DNA of 64,000 bases from the NCBI RefSeq assembly GCF_051014685.1, contig NC_135060.1, forward strand, positions 7,998,001-8,062,000, written 5' to 3'. Below are positions 47,757 to 58,842 of the stretch, piece by piece. The first letter of the stretch is position 1; every line of letters starts with the position of its first letter. The notes below the pieces were generated by a model. The model was given only the letters and a program-made list of their open reading frames with translations. It ran no database searches and had not been told where the DNA came from. Origin of the DNA: Ptiloglossa arizonensis. Lineage: Eukaryota; Arthropoda; Insecta; Hymenoptera; Colletidae. The position numbers and the translations under genes are program-made.

Positions 47757-47893
47757 TCGAGTCATCTCGTAACGTTCGTCCAGTCATCTCGTAACGTTCT
47801 TCGAGTCATCTCGTAACGTTTATCGAGTCATCTCGTAACGTTTATCGAGTCATCTCGTAACGTTTATCGAGTCATCTCGTAACGTTCATCGAG
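47757..47893 (+). repeat. 22-bp tandem repeat, 6 copies
   Basis: GTCATCTCGTAACGTTTATC plus GA repeats at 47761, 47783, 47805, 47827, 47849 and 47871. Variation is confined to positions 17-19 of the unit (CGT, CTT, TAT, CAT). Confidence 0.92.
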
Positions 47894-48894
47894 TGTCGAA
47901 GTTCCCCACGTGGATATAAAATACGAAGCGGAAAATTGGATTGTGCATCATCTTCGAGTAGCCACTTGGCAAACTTTCACGCTACCCAGCCGAAACGAAC
48001 AGATTTCACGACGGATAGAAACTTGTGGCTTAGAGACGATCGGGAGGATACTCGTGGAACAAGTGATGGAAATAAATCATCGTTGAAGTACCAATAGGAT
48101 ACGTTGTTCGATCGATGCAATATCTACGTTGTTTAGAAACTTCTTCTGGAGAAGAGATTCGAGTGCTGGGATGATTGTAAGTATAACTTAACGACTGTTG
48201 ATGACGAACAGTTTATGTTAGGTTTCGGGGACTGTGTTCGTTTTGTCAAAAAGGATCTACTGCACGATGGAAGGTTCAGCTGATAGTTTCTTTTGAGTTT
48301 TTTTCGAGAAAAGCACACTGTTCGTTCATACAAGGTTCAAATGACTATATTACCGTATACGCGAGATCTCTGTGTTTTATGATAAACGAGATATTATAAT
48401 TCGAACTTTTCCAACAGAGAGGTATAGTAGGTGGCGATACTTCCTCGATCGAGTTCCGAATAAAGAGACTCGATGGATGATTTCTCTACTTGGAATGGAA
48501 TTTCCAGTTCGTCGTGGCAAAATACAGCTACGTGGAAATCGTTACAGACAGCTCTGGGTTTCGTGAGTCACGGTATAAAGGATACGTGACACGAACGAAT
48601 CGAGACATCTTTGGACACGATACTATTTAGGTGTCATAGATTTCGGTGGTACTCGAGACTTCCTGACTCACAATACTAGGTGAAGACAAATTTAAGCTTC
48701 GTTGTCTAAGTATTGAGATACCTGAAATTGCGAGTCTCGATAAAGATCGTTCGGGACTTCATCGATTCGTTTATTGTTATGTTCTTATCCGAGACCGATC
48801 GTTCTGTATTGAAAATAATAAATAACGAAAATAAGAGAAGATTATACAGGGTGGAACGTTTACTTGACCGATTCGTTTCTTTTCACGACCGGTG

Positions 48895-49190
48895 GTGGAA
48901 TTGGAAAATTAAGTAAAATAGAATTCGACCTTGGAAAATTAAGTAAAATCGAATTCGACCTTGGAAAATTAAGTAAAATCGAATTTAACCTTGGAAACTT
49001 AAGAAAAACTCGAATTCGACCTTGGAAACTTGAAGAAAATTCGAATTCGACCTTGGAAACTTGAAGAAAACTCGAAATCGACCTTGGAAGCTTAAAAAAC
49101 TCGAAATCGACCTTGGAAACTTAAAGAAAACTCGAATTAGACCTTGGAAACTCAAAAAAACCTCGAATTCGACCTTGGAAACTTAAGTAA
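48895..49190 (+). repeat. 30-bp tandem repeat, about 10 copies
   Basis: The unit TTGGAAAATTAAGTAAAATC plus GAATTCGACC shifts gradually to TTGGAAACTTRAAGAAAACT plus CGAAWTCGACC across the array. The sequence drift from one end to the other shows that adjacent units were copied from each other. Confidence 0.92.
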
Positions 49191-51500
49191 AAGAAAAGCA
49201 CAAAAATCGAACGAAAATTCTTCTTTTTAACATTGAGAAACGTGGATAAATGAAATATCGATCCTTGGAGTTCAATGCAAATAAGTAATCTCTTTTCTCT
49301 GTTTTTTTTAGGGAATGGTCCGTCGAAAAAATGTAGAAACCACCGTGCTAAATCGTCGCGATCGGAATAATTACTTTCAATGAAAGTTATCTCCGTTCTT
49401 TTTTCTTCTTATTTTTTTTTTTGCGCGCGCGAGCAACTCGTTCGTTTCAGGACGAACGCGTTCAGGTTACGTTCGAACGTTCCTCGTTATTCGAGACGAA
49501 TTAGAAACGCGGGAGTAAAACTCGAGGTGCGAGATTACTTTCCGGTTACAGGTAGCGCGAATTTTCTGACTCACAGAAAACTATGATTCCGCGAGAGGTG
49601 GTGGCTCGGTCTGCGAGATGCTTGGCACACTTTATGCTTCCGGGAATTCGCGTAGAACAGTGACTCAAATTTCGCTCCATTGTTTCTATCGCAATGCTCG
49701 TTCGAACTCTGGCGATAGCACAACGACGATAGCATTAGATGGAGAGGAAATTCGAAACATTTTCGAATGAATCGAGACGCTTCGAATTTGAATACCTGTG
49801 GTATTATAAAGAATTAAGTATTATAAAGACAGTTGGATAGATAAATCGTGAAAGAAACTCGCAATACTGAACGTATTTATCGTCCTTCTGCTCCTATAAT
49901 CGATGTTCGAGGTATTTATCTATTCCATTATCAAGGAAAAGAATTTACTTAAGAACGAACAGATGTCGATAAAAAAATAATATTATTTATATTGAAGAAC
50001 AATATAGGGTACCAACCATCAATCGAATTGTTTGGTAAAACTCGACCAGCCTATCGAAACAAAAATCGTAGTCGAGAATAAAAAAAAAAAAGAAGCAACT
50101 CGCAATAATAACCACTCGGTGTAAAAGAATTGGAATCAGGAACGAGAATGTCGGAATGAAATTTAATTTTTCATTTCGTAATATCGAAAATTCCTACCGG
50201 TACACTTTTTATTATTTTAATAATCTTGTTACGCGAGAAAGGCGATAAAATATCGCGCTTGTTTGCCAGCGTTATTATCCCGGGCCCATTTCCAACCACG
50301 TATTGCGAAAGGTGGCAGTTTCTAGTTCCATATTATGAACGATACAAGTGTGACGTAGCGTATCATCGACGAAAAAGAAAGAAAGAAAAAAAAAGAAAAA
50401 ACCACCACCACCATCACACACATCCTATAATTTCGTGTGCGGCGAAAGTACACACGAAATTGTCGAGTACAGCAATTATTTCCTACTACACGCGTAATCC
50501 TATCACGCGTGGCGCGTGTTACAGCAACGTGCACCGAGTGTAACTAATGCCACGCGGCGCGCATTACGAATTCTGCTTCCATTAAAGTTTATTAACGTTA
50601 CGTTTTCGCTGCCCGGACGACGAGGAAGCGTTTAGACGCGTACGACGTAACAAGTTTCGAAACATTAACACCAACCATTGTAAATTAATCCGCACGGGAC
50701 CGTAAACCGCGATACTCCTGACAGTGCACTTTTACCATTTCTAGACTTTAACGAAGCCGAAGAATTTCGGTCCGCGACTTAAAATACACCAAACGTACCG
50801 TATATCCTCCTAAGTGTACTAATAGACCATTAAAACGTAATTTGTGGACATACCATCCCCGTGAATCCAGGACGGTGTATACCTATCCACCTTACGATAT
50901 TTTATTTCGTATGTATACTACTTTCTCCGTAGGATGAACTCACACAGCTGTGTAATTTATCGACAACGGGGAAACACTGAATAATAGAAATAACGACGAT
51001 CGTAACGAAAACGGCGAATAATAATAATAATAATACACGAACTCGGTCGAAAATTTCCCATACTCGCGTAAACTGTTATATCTCGAGAAAGTCGTGTTAG
51101 ACGAGCAACGATAAAATTGGAGATTTTGTTATTCGAATATCGATGGTTTTTATACACGGAGCGATTGGCGAGACCACAGTTTACGAACTGTCTCAATGTA
51201 TTTGTTATTTAAAATAAAAGGGACAAATTTTCGCTCGTAGAAGATACGATATCGTTACAGATTGAACGTTCAAGAATTGATTCACTTCCAGTTACGCTTA
51301 ATTTCTAGGATCAGAATACGAGAAAGGATGGTCAATTTTCCGAATAAAATTATTACCGTGAAATGAATATTTCTTTGGATGTTGTCTACAGTTTGCACAC
51401 ACGTGACGTAATTTCGACTCGAAAATGATTTTCCCCTCTTGATGTTTCACGAGTCGATTCACTTGTTCCAAATTGACGAGTCTCGAATCAACGATAAGGT
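49191..51500. other. Non-coding stretch
   Basis: No supported gene. The minus-strand frame 51298-51507 has a protein-like composition with a CANC motif, but it starts at GTG and was not recognised. A CCA/CAC run at 50401-50420 and an ATA microsatellite at 51017-51034 are present. Confidence 0.35.
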
Positions 51501-51935
51501 GTGCCACCGAAACTCGGGCGGTCCGATCTTTTTTTATCCGCGATTCACACGGTCTCGAGCGTGTACTACCGCGGGTTTATCGTCTCGACGAGTAGTTTAG
51601 AAATAGAAGCGGCGGTTCGGATACGTAAGAAAATTTTCAAAGCGCAAAAAACGCCGAGCGTAAAGAAGCTGAAACGAGCCGTGCAAATGAAAGGCCCTCG
51701 AGCGCCGAGCGAAATGGAGCAAAGCAGGAAAACTCATCGGCTACAGTTCGTCACGGAGTCGTGGAACCGGCTGGTTAACAATCGGACCAGGGAACACGCA
51801 TTTTTCTCCCATTTAATGGTAACTTCGTTCCCCAGGAAATTGTTCCTCGAACTTCTGCCGCGCGGAGCGTTAACAGTTTCGCGATCGACAACGCGGTGCT
51901 TCGTCTTTCCGCGAAACCATCAGGATTTACCGTAA
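51501..51935 (+). CDS. Unrecognised Lys/Arg-rich open segment
   Basis: 144 open codons from a GTG. The middle (VRIRKKIFKAQKTPSVKKLK then RAVQMKGPRAPSEMEQSRKT, HRLQFVTESWNRLVNNRTRE) has the lysine and glutamate content of a real basic protein and could form helices. The first in-frame ATG is at codon 63. A possible internal donor (TTTAATG|GTAACT) occurs near 51820. The 3' end runs into the 73/96-bp tandem array. No domain was recognised and there is no clear acceptor, so this is only a candidate exon. Confidence 0.15.
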   Translation: MPPKLGRSDLFLSAIHTVSSVYYRGFIVSTSSLEIEAAVRIRKKIFKAQKTPSVKKLKRAVQMKGPRAPSEMEQSRKTHRLQFVTESWNRLVNNRTREHAFFSHLMVTSFPRKLFLELLPRGALTVSRSTTRCFVFPRNHQDLP

Positions 51936-52630
51936 TATTGCGCTTTGCGTTCTACAGAGTGACCATCTGCTTTCGAATATAATTGTATTAATATTTTTTT
52001 TTTTTGTCGAAGCTACCAGATTTTACCGTAATATTGTCGCTTTATGTTTTGCAGAGTGACCGAATAAAATTGTATTGATAATTCTTTTTTAGATTTTACC
52101 ATAATATTGTCGCTTTATGTTGTGCAGAGTGACCATCTGCTTTGGAATATAATTGTATTAATTTTTTTTTTTTTGCCAAAGCTACGAGATTTTACCGTAA
52201 TATTGTCGCTTTATGTTTTGCAGAGTGACCGAATAAAATTGTATTAATAATTTTTTTTCAGATTTTACTGTAATATTGTCTCTTTATGTTTTGCAGAGTG
52301 ACCTTCTACTTTGGAATATAATTGTATTAATATTTTTTTTTTAGTCGAAGTTACGAGATTTTACCGTAATATCGTCGCTTTCTTTTGCAGAGTGACCTTC
52401 TACTTTGGAATAAAATTGTATTAATATTTTTTTTTGTTAAAGCTACGAGACTTTACCGTAATATTGTCGCTTTATGTTGTGCAGAGTGACCGAATAAAAT
52501 TGTATTAATAATTTTTTTTCAGATTTTACCGTAATATTGTCGTTTTATTTTGCGCAGAGTGAGCATCCAATTTGGAATAAAATTGTATTAATGTTTTTTT
52601 TTTTTAGCTACGAGACTTTACCGTAACATT
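51921..52630 (+). repeat. Alternating 96/73-bp tandem array with splice-acceptor-like junctions
   Basis: About nine units, the first partial. Long units (about 96 bp) contain TTTGGAATATAATTGTATTA, a T-run, an AAGCTACGAGATTTTACCGT block, then CTTTATGTTTTGCAGAGTGA. Short units (about 73 bp) lack the CATCTGCTTTGGAATA and GTCGAAGCTACGA parts. The order is roughly L-S-L-S-L-L-S-L, so the long-short pair itself has been amplified. Nearly every unit ends in a pyrimidine-rich run plus GCAG|AGTG, which looks like a 3' splice site. Confidence 0.9.
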
Positions 52631-54169
52631 GACGCTGTACGTTGCACAGATTTCGAAATCGAGTAACATAAATTTTATTTCACTGGAACAAAAAAATACG
52701 TAACGTGTCGCTCGAGTTAAATCGAACCATGGTTATCGATCGTTCGATTTTTAATTTTCAACCTTTAATAAACCGTCTTGGAGCCTCTTGTACTTTGCAA
52801 TTCTGCGACTTCAACCGCTTCGTTTTACACCGTAACTTCGTATCACGGTTTGGAGCTCTTTGACCCTTCGAGGTGCATTTAGCAATCTCTGACCTTTTGA
52901 TTTTCATCGCTTTGTAGTCGACGAACCTTCGACTTTGATCACTCGGTATCCTTTGACATTTCAATCCTGGCTACCGGTGTTCCACCATTTCTGGCTCGAC
53001 CATGCTTTATCGCGCGTACGTTCTTCTGTGCACTCATTGCCCAAAATTCCACGTCGACTCGCACCTGATCGGTATGCGCAACCTAACCCAGACTGATGTC
53101 ACTAGCACGCCCAATGCTTTTCCTCTTCTGGAGTGCTTTTCCTTATACACAGTGTGCCCCATTTTATCGTAACCACGCGACCTCGAGTGACCTTTGCCGA
53201 TCCAGGTCGTTGGTTATTGTCTTTCACAAAGCTACAATACCATCTGAAACGAAACACACCGAAGAGTTATCTTCTTCTGAAAAAGAATCGCGTTCACAGT
53301 ATCTAACGTTCGTTGCACGTCACTCGGGAAATTGAAAATGACGAGAATCCGATTATCTTTACGATATCTGCAGATAAATAGAGATCACGTCCACGTATTA
53401 ACGATTGTGCACTTCGATAGCTAGAAAGTACAATTTATCGAGGAAAATCAACGGAAGTTATTCTTCCTTGTAAACCGCGACACAATTCGTTTAAATAAAA
53501 TGGAAGATGGATCAAGTTATATATTATCCACGACGACATCACCGGTGGTAACGTCACGCTCGGATTGAACATTTTATTCAACAGCGTTGCGCCACGAACG
53601 GGTTAATTTTCATCGTGCTATTATCGGAACTGTATTATTAGAAATTTCATTAACGAGCTCCTCTCGAGTTGCTTAACTCCTTACTGCAACTTTCAGCTAC
53701 GAGCGGAACGAATTAGCCAAACAATGACACAGAAATTAACCGGGAGTATGCTACAAAAGTTAATACTTACTTCTATTTTTAGATATTTTCAACAAACACG
53801 GTTACCGACACACGCGACACGCACAATTGCGAGTTGTATCGAAACGCTCGACGAGAAAACTGCACAATTAGTCTTCGTCGGCTAAACAATTACAATCTCT
53901 TCTCAATCGTTCGAACGCATACGTTCGTTCTATTTTCACCGATACGATGTATCCTTAACAACGAAGATCGCGAAACGAAATAAACGCGAGTTAATTCTCA
54001 TTTCCGTTTTTAGATACACTCCAACGTGCACGTTACAAGATACGAAGTTGTAACATACACGAGACGAGTTAGAAAATTACACGATTCACGATTAACCTTC
54101 GTCGAGACGAACGATTACGATTTCCCGTTCTCGTTTAAACGCAAACTAGCTTACCCTGTTCCTGAATAC
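52631..54169. other. Non-coding stretch
   Basis: No supported gene. The zone 52780-53000 repeats motifs such as CTTTGACCCTTCGA, CTGACCTTTTGA and CCTTTGACATTTC and may be a decayed repeat. Confidence 0.35.
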
Positions 54170-54302
54170 TAGATTCTTCGGAAAAGTCATTTCCTTTCTT
54201 TTAGTGAAAATGAAACACAATTTTTCCAGAGCGTGTAAACATTAACATCGATTAAATTATATCTCCGTTTTGGAAAAACTAAACGACTCTCCGAACAATC
54301 TA
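54170..54302 (-). mobile_element. Mariner-type MITE (copy 6, inverted)
   Basis: About 133 bp bounded by TA, in the opposite orientation to the other copies: GTGAAAATGAAACACAATTT precedes TCGATTAAATTATATCTCCG and CCGTTTTGG. Ends ATTCTTCGGAAAAGTCATTT and, as reverse complement, GATTGTTCGGAGAGTCGTTT. Confidence 0.78.
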
Positions 54303-54501
54303 ATACATCAGTCCAATCTTCCCGATAGTTACAAACACACGCGAAATACTTTCTTAATAACGAACCTCCACGAATAAAACGAAGCATAACACCACGAGGA
54401 TGGTGGGCAGTTCGCGATAAGAAGTACTCGAGAACTTTCGGAACGAAGGCCGAGATTATGGTCGTGGTTTGCTAAGAACAGGACTTCGTAGTCCAGTTTA
54501 C

Positions 54502-54568
54502 CTCTCGAACGAGTCACAGGGCAGTTGAATTCTCACAGGAGCTCGACGACGAGACGACATTGCGCAAA
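54502..54568 (-). CDS. Possible small exon, minus strand
   Basis: A good acceptor (TTCTGTTGATTTCAG) ends at 54569 and a plausible donor (TCGAGAG|GTAAAC) begins at 54501, leaving a 67-nt exon. One frame is open throughout and contains an ATG: MSSRRRAPVRIQLPCDSFER. It lies about 80 bp downstream, on the same strand, of the exon-like segment at 54646-54774, so the two could be alternative 3' parts of one gene or a short two-exon unit. The protein was not recognised. Confidence 0.2.
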
Positions 54569-54645
54569 CTGAAATCAACAGAAACAACGAAAGGGAACAG
54601 GATATTACGAATTTTCTAACAAAGGTGTATCAATATCTTGCTGTC

Positions 54646-54774
54646 CTAGTTTTCATCTCGAAAGAGCCGCGGCGCGGCTCGGCGCGGCTCGCGTAAGCAA
54701 AAGAAGCAATACTCTCGCGGAATTAGTTTCTTGAGTTCGCGGCGCAAGAAGCGGACCGTCGTGGATACGGCCGA
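54646..54774 (-). CDS. Possible terminal exon, minus strand
   Basis: A very strong acceptor (TTTTCTTTGTATTTCAG) ends at 54775. The reading frame then runs 42 codons to a stop: SAVSTTVRFLRRELKKLIPR, EYCFFCLREP, then an Arg/Ala-rich tail. The segment is much more GC-rich than its surroundings, with a GCGCGGCTCG direct repeat on the plus strand. A terminal exon would need a poly(A) signal downstream; no AATAAA was found on the minus strand in the next few hundred bases, which weakens the call. An alternative frame (TNSARVLLLLLTRAAPSR) is also open. The protein was not recognised. Confidence 0.28.
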   Translation of the reverse strand, partial: SAVSTTVRFLRRELKKLIPREYCFFCLREPRRAAPRLFRDEN

Positions 54775-55055
54775 CTGAAATACAAAGAAAACAGGATATT
54801 GCAAGGTACACGGTACGCCGTATTGGCTCCCACAATTACACTCCCGTATGCGCGTAATATCGCGCGGATAATTGTCCCTGGCTACGTTCGAGCCAGGATT
54901 CCCTGGAAACTGGCAACGAGAAACCGCGCGGGATCGCGAACCAGCGCCGCCTTCGTACGAGCCGCGGCCGCCTTTCATTTTCGACTCGCTTATTCAGTGA
55001 CACCAATTTAATGGAGTTCCCAAGGTAAGAAGAAGGTACGATGCCAGACCGCGAT

Positions 55056-56305
55056 ACCATCTGGCGAGGGATTTTCAGCGACCTGACCAGGGATGATTCT
55101 ACGGTTGGAATTCTACGTTTGGAATTTTATGTTTGGAATTCTACGTTTGGAATTGTACGTTTGGAATTGTACCTTTGGAATTCTACGTTTGGTATTCTAC
55201 GTTTGGAGTTCTGCGTTTGGAATTGTACGTTTGGAAATGTACGTTTGGAATACTACGTTTGGAATTCTACGTTTGGAATTGTATGTTTGGAATTATACGT
55301 TTGGAATTCTACGTTTGGAGTTCTACGTTTGGAATTGTACGTTTGGAATTGTACCTTTGGAATTCTACGTTTGGTATTCTACGTTTGGAGTTCTGCGTTT
55401 GGAATTGTACGTTTGGAATTGTGCGTTTGGAATACTACGTTTGGAATTCTACGTTTGGAATTGTATGTTTGGAATTATACGTTTGGAATTCTACGTTTGG
55501 AGTTCTACGTTTGGAATTATACGTTTGGAATTGTACCTTTGGAATTCTACGTTTGGTATTCTACGTTTGGAATTCTATGTTTGGAATTTTACGTTTGGAA
55601 TTTTATGTTTGGAATTGTACATTTGGTATTCTACGTTTGGAATTATACGTTTGGAATTATACGTTTGGAATTCTACCTTTGGAATTTTACGTTTGGAATT
55701 ATACGTTTGGAATTCTATGTTTGGAATTCTATGTTTGGAATTCTACGTTTGGAGTTCTACATTTGAAATTCTACGTTTGGAATTGTGCGTTTGGAGTTCT
55801 ACGTTTATAATTCTCCGGAATTGATATTATTGGCACGTTCGGAAAGTTCTTTCGACTTGTCGATGTGCACACGATCGACAATTAACACTATTTCGAGTAC
55901 GCATTGATTTTTAGCTTCGATGGAAATTTTTCCACCAGGAATTGAACGAACCTTAATGGGATTTATTCACGAATTTGTATATTTTTATCAGGTTGTTCGG
56001 GAAGTCATTTCGACCGTGATACGATCTGGCGAGGGATTTTCAGAGACGAGACCAGGGATGATTCTACGTTTGGAATTCTACGTTTGGAATTCTCTGGAAT
56101 TGATTATATTGATATTATTGGCACGTTTGGAAAGTCGTTTCGCACATTATCAATGTGCACACGATCGACAATTAACACTATTCCGAGCTTGTGTTGATTT
56201 TTAGCTTCGATGCAAACTTTTCCACCACGAATTGAACCTTAATGGGATTTATTCACGAATTCGTATATTTTTATCAGATTGTTCAGGAAGTCATTTCGTT
56301 TTTTC
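55056..56305 (+). repeat. Segmental tandem duplication around the 14-bp minisatellite
   Basis: Copy 1 starts at GACCGCGATACCATCTGGCG (55056) and copy 2 at GACCGTGATACGATCTGGCG (56012). Each runs through GGGATTTTCAG, GACCAGGGATGATTCTACG, a 14-bp repeat array, then GATATTATTGGCACGTT, ATGTGCACACGATCGACAAT, CCTTAATGGGATTTATTCAC and a MITE-type end (TTGTTCRGGAAGTCATTTCG). Copy 1 contains about 51 minisatellite units, copy 2 only two or three. Copy 2 ends in a mariner-type MITE fragment. Confidence 0.85.
55090..55812 (+). repeat. 14-bp minisatellite, about 51 copies
   Basis: The unit is ACGTTTGGAATTCT with single-base variants (GT, TT, AC, AT at the end; CC or AT at the start). Three units equal 42 bp, so all three forward frames read the same 14-residue pattern (LEFYVWNSTFGILR) and stay open for 225-243 codons. 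The reverse strand has a TAG at nearly every junction and is closed. One frame begins at an ATG at 55041 upstream of the array. Coding is not supported by any conserved domain. Confidence 0.95.
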
Positions 56306-56335
56306 TTTTGGTGGTGGTAAAAAAAAAGGACAATA
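56277..56335 (-). mobile_element. Mariner-type MITE end fragment
   Basis: GATTGTTCAGGAAGTCATTT followed by CGTTTTTTCTTTTGGTGGTGG matches the reverse complement of the right end of the MITE family; the rest of the element is missing. A comparable solo end (TTGTTCGGGAAGTCATTTCG) lies at 55993. Confidence 0.6.
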
Positions 56336-57267
56336 GAAACTAATGGAAAGAAAAATAAACAGCTCTATCGAGAAAGAACGAGAACGTGCGAGGAAGAAAG
56401 AGTAGCGCGCATAGATTGTTCGTTTCGTTCGTTTGAAATTAAGGATCGAACGAAATTGTTAACTCCTCGTTCGTTTCGTGGAAAATCGACCAGTGTCTCG
56501 CACACGCCACGAGCTAGTAACCCATTTGCATCCGGAAGTGGAATAACCCGCGAGCGACGACCTTTTTAAAACTCATTTTCCTCGGTAACTCAAATACACC
56601 TCTCGAACCATCCACGCTTTTACCTCGTATCTTCGGCGTTACGCTTCTTCCAAATCGTAAGTACATTTATCGCGTACCTATCTCTAGAGTAGACGACTCC
56701 AAAAAGAAAAAAAAAAGAAAAAGAAAAACGTGACTTTTGAGTCACCTCCACGAAGAAGTGAACATTCCTCCGTTAATCATCGACGGTGCGCCAACTTTGG
56801 AATTTGTCACTCCTGTAACACTCTAACGTTACAAATGAAATCATACCACCTTGTATAAATGTGACACATTGTCGGTTCGTGTAACAATACAACCGAATAG
56901 CGAACATGTTGACGAGATGGTATTCGATCGTGTGTTACTTAGAGTCTAGTCTTTCTGTTGTTCGTTTGGTAAATTATTTTCTGTCCGGCTCGCAAACAAT
57001 TGCTGTCGAAAAATTTCTTGCTGCGAGTCGCTTTAAAACAGCACGCGGAATATTCTGCTTCACGATGCGAATAAGTTAACCTTTCGATCGCTATTGGTTA
57101 ATACAAGCATTCGCCTAATGGCGTGCGTTAAACGCCTGTGAGCGTTCATTGTGCATATACGCGACAAGATTCTCCACTTTTAACGAATAGAATAATAATG
57201 GAAGTGTCGAAAACAGAATTACACCTTGTTTCGAATGCTAGTATCGTAATTATAATATTCACGTACA
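56336..57267. other. Non-coding stretch
   Basis: No supported gene. Contains a purine-rich tract at 56700-56728. Nothing else stands out. Confidence 0.4.
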
Positions 57268-57665
57268 GAATTGAAAAATCGTTAAAATCCCCTCTTCGCG
57301 TTTCGTCTAATTTTCGCCAGAGAAATCTCACCAGGGCGTTAAAAATATATTTCCTTAGGAATGATATGAAAAATCGTCCAAATCGCCTCCTCGCGTTTGG
57401 TCTAATTTCCACCATAGAAATCTCATCGGGATGTTAAGAAATATTTTCCCTAGTAATGAATTGAAAAATTGTTAAAATCGTCTCCTCGCGTTTGGTCTAA
57501 TTTTCTCCAAAGAAATCTCACCAGAGCGTTAAAAATACTTTCCCTAGGAATGAATTGAAAAACCGTCCAAATCGCCTCTCGTTTGGTCTAATTTTCGCCA
57601 CAGAAATCTCACCAGAACGTTAAGAAATATTTTCCCTAGGAATGAATTAAAAAATCATTAAAATT
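57268..57665 (+). repeat. Tandem repeat of about 93 bp, 4 copies
   Basis: Units begin GAATTGAAAAATCGTTAAAA or GATATGAAAAATCGTCCAAA and continue CGCCTCCTCGCGTTTGGTCT, AATTTTCGCCA, AGAAATCTCACCAGGGCGTT. Starts lie at about 57271, 57361, 57459, 57551 and a partial at 57643. Two classes (GTTAAAATC and GTCCAAATC) alternate, implying a dimeric amplification step. Confidence 0.9.
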
Positions 57666-58138
57666 TGATTTCTCGCGAAGTCCATGGCCCTCGAATGGCC
57701 ATCTCCTCGCGAAGTGATCGTCGGTTCGTGTCGTATTTCACGCTTGGTTGGTCCCGATGGAGATCCCTCCGATAAGTGGGGATAACGAAGATCGTACAAC
57801 GAATCGAATCTTTCGATCGTGCAACGAGAATTCGCTGCACGACGTGAGGGTGGAGAGAGGTGTCCAGGGAAACTTTTGATTCCCCTTTGCACGGAATCAC
57901 CGTTATCCTCGTGCTCGAACGAACATCGAAAGTCGTTCGTCTCTCACTCTCGATGTACACTCGTGATTTTTCGCTGAGAGATCGTAACCATTTCTTTGTT
58001 CCTCCGATTGCAAACAACGAGGAACAAACGTACGAGAAGAACGGAAAAAATCTGGAAAAAGACTGGTGTCTGACTGACGTGGAAACGACGGACGTTACTC
58101 TGTCTCTTTTTTTTTCTTTTTTTCTTCGTAAGTGAACT

Positions 58139-58450
58139 TCTTCAACTGTGGACGTTCGCGTGTCAATCTTCTTGTCTTCTCAGTTGACAAACACGGACAT
58201 TCTTACGTTTTTCTTCTCTTTGACGTAGTTGAAGATGTACGTTCACGTGTCTTCTCAGCTGGCAAAAGACTGACACTCGTACCGACTTTCTTTTTTCCAT
58301 CCTAGTCGTCAAACATGGACACTCGTACGTCTTCTTTATCGTCGTAGTCGAAGAAGAGGAACGATTCGCGTGTCTTTCTTCTTTTTTTCATAGTTGACAA
58401 ACCTGGACGTTCGCGCGTCTTTATTTCTTTCTCCATACTTGAAAAAAATA
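58139..58450 (+). repeat. Degenerate tandem repeat, about 85-125 bp
   Basis: GTTGACAAACACGGACATTC, GTCGTCAAACATGGACACTC and GTTGACAAACCTGGACGTTC recur at 58182, 58306 and 58393, each followed by a CGTGTCTTTCTTCT-type pyrimidine tract. Confidence 0.7.
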
Positions 58451-58731
58451 GATGCAAGTAGGTTTTTCTTTTCTCTTTTTAACGATAAAAATATGAACAT
58501 TCGTAACTTTCTTTTTTAATCTAGAAAAAACGAAAGAAACCTTCGTAGTATCCACGTTCGTCCCATACCGATCTTCGAACCAGTTGCTCTAATTGTAAAC
58601 TTCAGATTATTGTACATAGTTTATCACAATACACAAAGATCTCGCGTATGCTTAACGTAGTGATTGTACACCAAATAATATAAAATCAAGATAAAAGAAT
58701 ATACAGGACCCGTCGAAAAACTCGAAAAGAA

Positions 58732-58842
58732 AACTAACCAGCCCTCCTTCACAAATATGAAGACAGTCCTTAAAAACTGACACATCTTCGTTAACGACAT
58801 CTGGCAAGCTTTCGATAATTGTTACGTCCGCTCCGACAATTG
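58732..58842. repeat. Dispersed repeat, copy B (partner at 1.1 kb)
   Basis: GAAGACAGTCCTTAAAAACT, GACATCTGGCA and CTCCGACA occur in the same order as at 1085-1200, with a TCTTCGTTAAC insertion. No coding potential was seen. Confidence 0.4.
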
